Below, one piece after another: positions 1 to 12,200 of a stretch of DNA of 64,000 nucleotides (its first letter is position 1; each line of letters opens with the position of its first letter). The position numbers and the translations under genes were made by a program. The stretch is from NCBI GenBank assembly GCA_023846275.1, contig CM043878.1, forward strand, positions 10,051,501 through 10,115,500, read 5' to 3'. The notes beneath the pieces were generated by a model. It made no database searches, was not told where the DNA came from, and worked only from the letters and a program-made list of their open reading frames with translations. The DNA is from Vanilla planifolia. Lineage: Eukaryota > Streptophyta > Magnoliopsida > Asparagales > Orchidaceae.

Positions 1-256
1 AATGGCCAACAATGCCGTTGTGCTTTCTTCTCATAGATAATTTTCTATTTTATATTATTTAATAAATTGCTAAAATTATAAAAAGCAAAATAAAAAAAAA
101 AAAAAATCGAGAAGGTACGCATTTACGAACTTTTTCAACCGTTAACAGCCTGTCTCCCTTTTTGCAGTGCAGGAGAAAGAGATGGTGATGCTTCGTTAAT
201 GATGAACGTTAAGTAAAGCAGAGCTGTAAGAGGAAGCAGTGAAGGGTAGTGAGATA
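1..256. other. 5' flank of the SKU5-like gene
   Basis: AT-rich upstream stretch with an A-rich run near 92-107. A TATA-like AT stretch lies around 47-65, but no promoter element is clear enough to call. The 5' UTR of the next gene probably begins in the second half, where base composition becomes more mixed. Confidence 0.4.
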
Positions 257-3200
257 ATGCGTTGGGGTAACTCGTCTTCCCCATTTCCTCTCGGAAGAAT
301 GCTGCGTGGGAAGGTAGCTTCCGCGGTGGCGATGGTGCTCGCGTGCGCGGGGACAATGGCCGGTCTCTGCTCAGCCGGTGACCCGTACGCATTCTTTGAC
401 TGGAATGTGGCCTACATGAAAGCTGCGCCGCTCGGGGAAGAGCAGCAGGTAAACCCACTCTATTTATTGATGTTTCAAAATCAGATCTGCGATCTTTATT
501 CCTTTGTTTTCTACGAATGGCTCCGACCCGATCTTGAGCCAAAGTGCAGTTTTTTCATATCGGTTTCATAGTTTCATATTTTGCTTCGTCTGTGAGCTTC
601 AGGTGATTTCAATCAACGGCAAGTTCCCTGGACCCGTCGTCAATGTGACTACCAACTGGAATGTGGTGGTGAACGTGCTTAATAGCTTGGATGAACCGCT
701 GCTTATCACTTGGTAAAGTGGTCTTTGTTACATTGGCTTGGGTATGTCTTGTTTCTGTTGTTGATGGGAAGAACTTGGATTTTTCTGGTTTGGGTTGGTA
801 GGGATGGGGTGCAGCAGAGGAAGAATAGCTGGCAAGATGGGGTTCAGGGAACCAACTGCCCGATTCCACCAGGATGGAACTGGACTTATCAATTCCAAGT
901 TAAGGACCAGATTGGGAGCTTCTTCTACTTCCCCTCGATTAATCTACAGCGTGCAGCTGGAGGCTATGGAGGATTTACAATCAACAACAGGGACATCATC
1001 CCGGTGCCCTTCGATGCCCCTGACGGGGACATTACTCTCTTTGTTGGTGATTGGTTCACAATGGACCATAAGGTGAGTACTCTCTGCATTTCCTGTAGGC
1101 TAGACATTTAAAACAAAGTGGAAAAAAACGATTCTTTTAAAGATGGGTTTGATGCAAGATATATTTTTGTTAGGACTTGAGGAAGGAACTCGATCAAGGG
1201 AAGGCTCTTGGGGTGCCGAATGGCGTGTTGATAAACGGCAAAGGGCCTTATAGGTACAACACGACTCTTGTTCCTGCTGGTATTGATTACGAGACTATCA
1301 ATGTTCACCCAGGTGATAACTCATTCAGCTAAAAAAGCTCCTTTTGCTTGTTGTTTTGCTGCTCCTCCGAGTGACCTTATTGTGGCTTTTCTTCAGTGAA
1401 TATTCTCTTTCGTGGTTGCCTTTTTCAACTAATGCCTTTCTGCTTTGCTTGATTAGTTGTTTCAACTTTTTAGAAACGATAATGGGAACGATTTGAAGTG
1501 TCTCTTGGTTCATAACTCAAGTGGACACTCAGGCGTCTTTCTCAAGTAGTGTTGTGGATCTAAAGATCTGTCATTGCAGATACTTGGTGTTGGGATCCAA
1601 TGGACTAAGTCTATCTTTGGAGTAAGAAAAATTCAGTAGCTAGTCTTGGGCAAGTAATCAAGTCTTTGGGATTCTCTGTTGATCTCAGGCCGAGTTTAGG
1701 GGAATTAAACTGGACAGGGAAGCTTCTTTGCATGAGGCAGTCCTTAAGGTCAATATATATGCCACAAGACCAGCACAGAGTTTATAAAAGATGTCCTACC
1801 TTACGTTAGTCAACTTTTTAGTATAACCTTTCCAGCTTTAAGGTTTTTCCATTGAATGTGTCATGGTCGACGACCTAGTTCTGATATTCTCTGTATATTA
1901 AATAAATCGATAGGACAAGATGGACATTAGGTTTTGGGAAAGGATGGTTTTTATTATTATTTGTCGTCACCCATTGAAAGAATTCGTATACACCTATAGA
2001 ACTTTGAAGAATCTCTTCTAAAGCAGCGAGGGACCAACTTGTTCAAAAGCATCCCGTGTGCACAAAAAGAACTCTTATTCCTTAACTTTTTGCACTCCAG
2101 ATTTTCCAAAGGATCAACATGATGACGCCTATAGGAATTCATCTTTAGGTTTTTAAATATTATAATTTTTGTGCAAATTTTGATCAACGAAATTAAATCA
2201 AACTCTTAGTACAGAATGAAAATTTAAAAAAGGTGAGTTACATAATTTAATTCAATTTTGTGAAAAACGTTTATTTGCTTTAAATGTATTGAAACTTTTT
2301 TACTTCAGTTTATTTTTTTTCTTTTTGTTGATTTATGGTGTCTTTATGTAGTAAAGAAATAATTTTGTGAATCGCATGCAGACAAAATAAAATATAATTA
2401 ATATGGGTTTCATTTAATTATTTTATTTTGCATATTATAAGGGAATATATATGGCTTGTGCTATTTGTTAATAATTCTGAGCAAATTCTTTTCTTTTGGC
2501 AAATGCTGAAAATGCATGACTAATTTGTTTGTTCATAATTTTTACTTTAAACATAGTTTTTTTTCCTTTGTTTATTATTCTAATGTTTTAATTCTTTCTT
2601 TAAACTGTGGTATTATTGGAACGATTTCTCCTATTATTTTGAGCCTTTTTTTCTCGCATGATTTCTATCAAAGTTTTATAAAATAAATTGTTTTCCATCT
2701 ATTATTTGGCTTTGGTTTTTATGAGTTGCACAAGCTGTGATTTATTTTTATATGCTTTTTAGGTTCAAAATATGGGTTTTCCAAAGTTAGAAAGATTGAA
2801 ACAAAAAATTTCTTAGGGAAGCATATTTTGTTTTTAATGCGACTTAATCAAGATGAATTGTTATGCACTAAGAGTAATAAACGTTATAGGTGGTTGTTAA
2901 GTTGTTGTTCAGAAGGGGATTTTTCAAATAAGGTTCATCTTCTTGGTGAAGTGACCTAGGAATGGATAGATGGGCATTGGAATTGAAGGGGAAATTTTTA
3001 GGCTTTGTTTGGAAATGACCTTATGTAGTCATGATACTTTATGTAGCCATGAGGCATTGTGGTCAAAATAACGAAACCTTTTTGGTCAAAAGGTGTGCAA
3101 TACTTTTTGACACTTATGACTATGTTATAATCAAATGACATAACAGTGGCACTTTAACTATGACCAGAACAATCGTTGTTGACCATTTATGTACAAGAAG

Positions 3201-6200
3201 GATAGAACAAGTATATTGTTTAGTTACCAAAAAGTATAGATAAGTGGCTTCTAGAAAAGTCTAGCTTAAGGATGAAGATACTTTATTTGAAAAAGACAAT
3301 TTTTAGGTGAATGATGATAAGAATGAATAGTCTTACATTAAAAGAAAAATAAAAAAGGATTATTTTGTTAATATATGGATTAATTGTTAGGCGGATGATG
3401 ATAAGAATGAATAGTCTTACATTAAAAAAAAATAAAATGGATTATTTTGTTAATATATGGATCATGATCTTGTACACTTGATATATCCTTCGAGAAAAAA
3501 ATGATGAGGCTCATTTCTCCTAAAAACAAATGATAGCTTGATATTCATGATTAAGACATGTTAGAATGGAATCATGAAGGTATCTCCCTTTGCATGATTT
3601 GTTTGAAGACAAAGTAAGTTGGTTAGTAAACCATTTCCTGATTTTTTTGAAGATGAACTAAGTTGGTTGGTGAACCGTTGACATAGAATGGGGGCAGGAA
3701 AAGTTAATTGAATGATTTCTTTGAAGAACTTTCACCTAAAAACGATAGCTTAATCTGATAGTTAATTAACAATTGTACACTGGATGAATGATTGAAAGAA
3801 TGAACAGTTTCAGGGTGAAAAAAATCAATGTTAAGTTGTCAATGTCACTTCTAATGATAGAACTACGAAGCTGAAAAAAAATCTGGGTTTGGTTTGAGAT
3901 GTTACAAGGATTGTGCTTATTTCCTTTCTCATCGTTTTTGGGATTGTAACCTTGGTTCATGTTACAATTATTTTTCTCACTTGTTCATTACATTAAAATA
4001 TAGATGTATGCTTCACAAAGCTTTCTAATGTTGCTGGTTAAGATGAACTTAAAAGACCGTGATATTAAACCTACTGTGATAATGGAAAAATCATTTTTCT
4101 TTAAAACTTCTTTGTTAGGTTAGGGTTTTTTAAATTTTTTTTAACATACTCTAATGGTCCTTTCATTGAACAGGAAAAACTTATCGGATTCGTGTACACA
4201 ATGTGGGCATGTTCACTTGTTTGAACTTTAGAATCCAATCCCACAACTTGCTTCTGTCTGAGACAGAAGGATCATACACAGTGCAGCAGAACTACACCAA
4301 CTTGGATATTTTTGTTGGGCAGTCATACTCTTTCCTGATCACTATGGATCAGAATGCAAGTAGTGACTATTATGTTGTTGCAAGTGCTAGGTTTGTAAAT
4401 GGATCTAAATGGGATAGAGTTGTAGGAGTTGCAATCCTTCATTATTCAAATTCCAAGGGAAAGGCATCTGGTCCTCTTCCTGATGCTCCCAATGATGTCT
4501 ACGACAAAACATACTCTATGAATCAAGCAAGATCAATCAGGTATGTTTGCGGTTACATGAGTTGCTGAATTTGAAAATTACGGTTGTTCAGTGCTGTTTG
4601 TTCACTTGGGTAATCCAGCTTGATTGTAATTCCTTTATGCTATGTTTTGTCATAGACATCCATGAGGTTGAATGCTTCCACGTGCCTGTTTAAGGGCATG
4701 CATTTCCCATTTTACGTTTTTTTGAAAATTTTTGTGTTGAGGTTTGTAGTGTAAATAGCTGATACAATAATTCTATGTTAATTTTCTTATGTTTTCATGA
4801 ATAAATGCTAAATATTTTTGTAAACCACGTTGATCGTAGCCTTCCTTTAGATTGTTTCTTTTCCAAATATTCATTTGAATCCCCTTGCTGATTAATTGAA
4901 TATTAATGTATACGTGGTACTTAAAAAAAAATCCTCGCTATTTTCCAGGTGGAATGTCACTGCTAGTGGTGCTCGTCCAAATCCTCAAGGCTCTTTTAGA
5001 TACGGTTCTATAAATGTGACCCAAGTTTATGTTCTGAAGAATAAGCCACCATTGCTTATTAATGGCAAACGACGTGCCACACTTAATGAGATTTCTTATT
5101 TGCCTCCTGAGACACCATTGAGGCTTGCTGACCAGTATGAGAAGAAGGGAGTCTACAAGCTTGATTTCCCTACCAAGCCTCTTTCAGGACCATCTAAAAT
5201 ATCAACATCTATAATTAATGGTACTTATAGGGGCTTTATGGAAATAGTGTTTCAGAATAATGACACCAGAGTTCAGAGTTATCACCTCGACGGATATGCT
5301 TTTTTTGTTGTTGGGTATGGGCATCTTAATAACTTTTGCTATTACAAACAATTTGAATTTTAGCTTTTTTATTTGGCATCTGTCTAATGGTTTTTGTAGG
5401 ATGGATTATGGGGAGTGGAATGAGAACAGTAGAGGCACATACAACAAATGGGATGGTGTTGCTCGCAGCACAATTCAGGTGGATAATATTTGTACTCATG
5501 ACCCTTTAGTAGTTCTTATGCATTATCCATAAATTTATACATGCACGATAGCAACTTTTGCTAGTAAGCATTCCATATATTTCTTTAACCATGACAAGGG
5601 CCTCTTTATTATTCATCTTCTTGTTATTTTTCTGATACCGTGTGGCTATGTGTAATACTTATTGACTACCTTTCTGTCTGAGATTGTGCTGTTTTTACAG
5701 CATGCAGTTTCTAAGTGGGATAACTAAAGTAAAACAGCCTTTAATGTTTTGTTCCAAATCTCAATCCTATTTATTTTTACTTCTCAATGTGCTTAAATTA
5801 TGACAAGTTAGCATATAGTGTTTTTATTAAAGAAATTTGAGAATGTTCATATTTGAAACTTGGGTTCTCTCTTTAGAGGACAAGACTAGTTGCATGAGCT
5901 ATAATTCATTGGCTACTAGTGTTGGAGTGGTATGCCCTCAAGTATTTGAGAGATGCCCAATTGACTTGAAGATAAATTGTCAATATGGATAGATAATTCT
6001 CCCACATTCAATACCTAGAACTATATAATTTATTACTCAAATGGCAACATAAGATGACTTTGGAACACTTGAAAACACAAAGATGATAGATAAATAATGA
6101 AAATAGAGCAAAGAAAACAATAAGATTCATGATGATAATTTGAACTTGGAAAAATCATTGTTATGCTCAAAAAGATCTTCATTGTAACTTTAAAAGCATT

Positions 6201-9200
6201 ACAAAACTATTCTCTTATCTTTTGCTTTTATAATGGTTGTGGCTCAGCAAACATAATAATCTCAGAGGAAGGAAAAAGAGTAGGGTTCACATAGTAGCCC
6301 CAGAGGAGGAGAAAGAGTGGTTTATTAAGACCACATTTCTTTGTTCCTACAAAATAAGTATAAATAGTGTCATTAAAATGTAGAAGATCCTACAAAAAAG
6401 ATTGGCTTATAAAAAACTCTCGTCAAAAGCCATTCACATAGTAGCCCCAGAGGAGGGGCAAGAGTGGTTTATTAAGACTACACTTCTTTGTTCACATAAT
6501 AGCCCCAGAGGAGGAGAAAGAGTGGTTCATTAAGACTACACTTCTTTGTTCCTACAAAATAAGTATAAATAGTGTCATTAAAATGTAGAAGATCCTACAA
6601 AAAAGATTGGCTTATAAAACAAAACTCTCGTCAAAAGCCATTGACATAGTAGCCCCAGAGGAGGGGCAAGAGTGGTTTATTAAGACTACACTTCTTTGTT
6701 CACATAGTAGCCCCAAAGGAGGAGAAAGAATGGTTCATTAAGACTAAACTTCTTTGTTCCTACATTTTTTATCAATAATTTCTTCTTTATATATTCTTGT
6801 AAAGTTATTGTCATGTATCCATGTTAGAGCATGTTTCATGATGTTACTACCCATGTTATACATGTTGCAATTTTCAAGTCATTTTTGCAAAAGCTATGTT
6901 TTATTTTTCACTATGCACCTTTGTTAAGAAATCACCCTTACGTGTATAATGTATTCTTTATATGCCCTTGAGAATGCTGATAACCATACGTCCTTTTGTT
7001 GCACTCATACTTGCTTGTTGCATCCATACTTGTCCATTATGTCTATATCAATTACACCCATAATGTTATACCTACATGCACTATATTTGTAAGATTAGCT
7101 TATACAGCAATCATATAAAACAATGTTTCATTCATATTTGTATGAAGTAGTTCGTGATTATATGAATTTCAACTCTTAACCGTATAATGTTTCATATTTT
7201 TGCAATATCTTATTTGGAAATTGATGGCTTTTGACGAATTTTGTTTTACAAGCCAATCTTTTTTGTAGGATCTTCTACATTTTAATGACACTGTTTATAC
7301 TTATTTTGTACACAACCAATATAGGTGTAGCAAAGCCATTTTTTTATAGTAATCACTTTAGTTGAATTATTCACTAGATTGTTTTTACCAAGGACTTTTG
7401 TAGTGTCAACACTATATAGATCAAGTTCCATATATAATAATATTGGAGTCAAAGATGCAATCTTATTGATTGTTGCCCATTTCTTTAAAAAAAAATTGAA
7501 TTATATTGTTTCCTTGCTAGCATTTGCAATGGTTATGTACACGACCTATTTAATAGATCTATCTAGCTGATTGTGTTACATACTTCTAATGTCATTACAT
7601 CTTGCTTATTATTGTATCACAAATAATGCAAACATGCCCAAAGGTTCTCTTTCAACTATCTACATCTCCAAGATAAGCTTTGATCGACCACTATGACTGA
7701 GACTACCACATACTTCTGAAGCCATGACTTTCAGCTTATTGTCAACTATAGTACAAATATGCCCAACTATGTTCTTTTGATTGTCTACATATCTAAGGTC
7801 AACATCAACATGTCCTATAAATTAACACCATTATGTATGAAGCACAGGCCTATATTTCCACTGCCTTGGTATTTGTATGTCATAAAACAGCTAACAATTC
7901 TCATTAACTATGCAATATCTAGTTGCATACAAGTCATAACATACACAAGGCTATCAACTATAAATGTATAACATCTTTGCCATGAACTCCCCACTCCTTA
8001 GGCATACTTTTTGATTGCTCCTTGCTTAATTTGCAGTTGTTGTTGAATGGAGTATCTTTGGATCTAATATCCAAAACCCTGAATCTATTCAAAACTTTTA
8101 TAATATAGATTCGTTGTGATAATTTCAAAGTTTTCTTAGATTGGTTGCTTGAAATTTGCATTCCAAGAATCTAATTTCCATCCCCTAGTTCCTTCTTCAT
8201 TTTGATGAATCTTCAATTTATGATTTTTGTCCATGCTTAAACCAGCACTCAACATGCCATCAATATACAACATTAGAATAACATAACAATCGTCAAACCT
8301 TTGAAGTTGTAGCAGTGGTCGATGTTGTTTCGTGTGTAATTATGCTTTCATATTAACTATAGAAGACTACATACCATTTTTTTAGAGCTTGGTTCAATCT
8401 GCATGGACTGCTCTATGGTTTGTGTTGATATAGAGTTTGAGTTTAGAGAATTAATAGAAACATAATTAATTCTAAATCTTAGGATTGGAACTATAGAAGA
8501 GAGTAAGGTAACACTTAAAGTCTCATAGGTCGAAGATTGTCTAAGGAAGAAGAAGAGAGCCTAGTGAGTAGGCGGAAAAACAAGGGACAATCTAGAAGTT
8601 CACATTTTTAAAGAGTGTTTCACATTTTTAAAGAGTATGAGTTGTTAAACCAGGTGGATTGCTTGCTTTCAATAACCCAAAGGGTCTCTTTGTTGTTTAG
8701 GTTTGAGCATGCTTTAGAAATGGTCAATCATTGTCATTTTTTCTTTATCAACTTGGTAGCTGTACTGCATGCAGCAGTGTATCCCTCGTTTGCTAAGCAA
8801 TGATGCTATGTCCACTGTTAAATTATCCCACGTGTGCTTTGGTGTGAGACATGTTAGTAATTTATTGTTGTTGCCTTTGCTAACTTGGTAGGGATCATTA
8901 TTGCCAGTTGATGAAGTTTGTTGCGAGAAATTAATTTGAACTAACTGAGCTCGATGACCCACTCTTTTCAAGACCTTTATTGATAAAAGGACATTAATAG
9001 GGCTTGTGCTGGTTTCTTGAGGAGTGAGTATCTCATTTTTGTATCCTTCGAGGTGCGAGAAATATAGTAATCTGCTCATTAGGTGCCATTATCTTTTGTA
9101 ACAAGGGTTAAGATAACAGTTGAGCTTGAACTGGTGAGTTTGAATAAGAGTTCACCTAGAACCAGATTGCTCAGTATGGGAGATTTGGACAGATAGGCTT

Positions 9201-12200
9201 TGAACTCTCGAAAGACCTCGCAATCTTCTATCCACTGCATCCTAGAAAAAATTATGAAGTTGTTTGTAGAATGATTTTCTTTTTCCTCTGACTTTGACAT
9301 GAAATGATATGGTTTGGCTATTCAACCATCCAAACATTGAATATCTTGATAGATCCTTATAGGGGACATATTTATTAGATCTTATACCTTGTTGAGATTT
9401 GCTTAAATGCTGTCCTTCTACACCATGAATTCAACGAATTTAGCAGCAGAAAAGGCACCGAATGTGCACTTTGAGGGAACTTCTTGCATGTCTCAAAGAT
9501 TTTCTTCAGGTCTTCTACCTCAAGGGACTTGTTTTTCCAGAGGAGGTTGTCTATTTAGGCCTCAAAATTTCTAGCTCTTTGGTTTTGGAAGATCATTCTC
9601 TGATAAGTGGTTTTGACATTCTTGAGACAAAAAAGGATAACTATGTCATAAAACGTGTCAAAGTCAGTCCACTAAATCATCAATTCAAGAGAGGTTTTAC
9701 GAGTCATTTGGGCTGGCGTGATTAGGGTCCTTGTAATTGACATATATGCGCCATGTGCCATTGCCCTTCTTCACTGGGAGGATGTTATCAAGCCATTATG
9801 TGTATGATGGGAAAATTTTTCAACGATATTTGGATTGTGTTTGCATGCTCAGAGGAGTTGGGACTTCTCATCAAGGTGATAAGAGAATCCTACTATGATG
9901 GGAAAATTTTTCAACTATGTTTGGATTGTGTTTGCATGCTCATAAGAGTTGGGACTTCTTGTCAAGGTGATAAGGGAATCCTACTAGGGGTGAAAGGAGG
10001 TAATGCTTGCGATGGTTTAGCTCTAGGTTGAGAGTGAAAAGTGATGATGGTTAGTTGAGAGTGAAAAGGGATGATGTTTGTTGTCATAGATGGTGCCAAA
10101 AATATTGATGCAGAATTTGGGTTTTAGGGAATTAACCAAACTTCGTTGAGAATCTTAGAGTGGAATTACATGGGAGAATAATGCAACCCATGAAGTTTCA
10201 TAGGTTGAGGATCATCCAAAGAAGAATAAAAGAACTAAGGGAGATGAGGAAGGAAAAGGAAGCAGTCTAGAAGTTCTCTTCTCTGAAGAGTATGAGTTGT
10301 TGAGCAAACTATATCGCTTGCCTTCAATTGAACCCAAAGGGTCTCTTTACAGTTTGAGCTCATGGACTAGAAATGGCCAATCATCACCATTTTTTCTTTA
10401 TATTCTTGCAAGTTGTACTACACGTGACTGCAGGTTATGATTTATTCTTTGTCTTCTTTTTGACGACACTGCCCATTAACAGGATTATTGAAGTAGAAGA
10501 CCTTAGTTTAGAGATGAATTTGCTTGACAAAGTGTTAGAAATGATAGGGTTTAACCTTTTCAAAAAAAAAAAAAAAAAAAAAGAAAACCTTGTGAATATT
10601 TCAATGTAATTGAAATTGCAAATCAGAAAAATAATTAATAATATGTTTGGAAAAAACAAAACAAATGATCTCTAACAAATGAATTTTCTTTGACGAAGTG
10701 TTAGAAATGATAGGATTTAATTTTTTCAGAAAAAAAGAAAACCTGGTGAATATTTCATTATAATTGAAATGGCAAAGCAGAAAAATAATTAACAATATGG
10801 GTGGAAAAAACAAAACAAAGGAACTCCAACAAATGAATTTGCTTTGACAAAGTGTTAGAAATGATAGGATTTAACAGGATTATTGAAGTAGATGACCTTA
10901 GTTTAGAGATGAATTTGCTTGACAAAGTGTTAGAAATGATAGGATTTAACCTTTTCAAAAAAAACCTGGTGAACATTTCAATGTAATTGAAATCGCAAAT
11001 CAGAAAAATAATTAATAATACGGTTGGAAAAAGCAAAACAAATGAACTCTAACAAAATGAATTTGCTTTGACAAAGTGTTAGAAATGATAGGATTGAACT
11101 TTTGCAGAAAAAAAAGAAAACCTGTTGAATATGTCATTATAATTGAAATGGCAAAGCAGGAAAATAATTAACAATAAGAGTGGAAAAAACACTACAAATC
11201 AGAAAAATAATTAATAATATGGTTGGACAAAACAAAACAAATGAACTCTAACAAAATGAATTTGCTTTGACAAAGTGTTACAAATGGTAGGATTTAACTT
11301 TTTCAGAAAAAAAAAGAAAACCTGTTGAATATTTCATTATAATTGAAATGGTAAAGCAGGAAAATAATTAACAATAAGGGTGGAAAAAACAAAACAAAGG
11401 AACTCCAACAAAAAAGTCTCCAAAAAAATGATTTATTTTGAAAATTGACCTCAAGAATAAGACCATGTTCATGGAAACCCGAAATCCTTCAAGCAAGGTG
11501 GTTTGGATAAGACTGCTGAAAGAGTTGCTTTCTCCTCCTTTCAGCATGCAAGAAGATGATATTAACTTCTTTAATCGACTATTTAACAATGATGAAACTT
11601 GTGCCTTGTAAAATATGAGGGCCCATTTAGCAAAGATTTTCTTCCCTTTTGCTGAGAAATACCACTGAGTAATAAGCAAATCCTGTCATATTAATACCAA
11701 TACAATTTAGGAATTAAATGACCAAATGAGTAACCCACATTGTAAGGCATAACTGATCATATCAAATCAAGCAAAACCATAAGCATGCATTTCATTCTGA
11801 GCTGAATTTGCTTCCCTTGTATGGTCTTAAATGCATTTCTATTATACTTGAAATGTACTGCCACTATAAGTTCTTTCATCCTTTTCTCTCATCTTTCCTC
11901 ACCATCTCACTCTTTTTTATAAAGCAATTTCTGAAAAAAAATGCTTTATGTTCTTTGTATGTAATTGGAATGGAATGTGTACTAATTTCTGAAAAAATGC
12001 TTTATAAAAATAAATTAAAAGCATTATTACCTTTGTAGTACATCAAATGTTTGTCTTGATTGTTAAGCAGATCAAAAAAGATGTTGGCTCTGTCAGTTGA
12101 ATTCAGATTGATTGTGAATAGATGAGACATGAATGCACAAAAATGTTCCCTCTAATAAATTGAACTCTAAGGAAAAAAAAAATCAATAATTTTGATCTAT

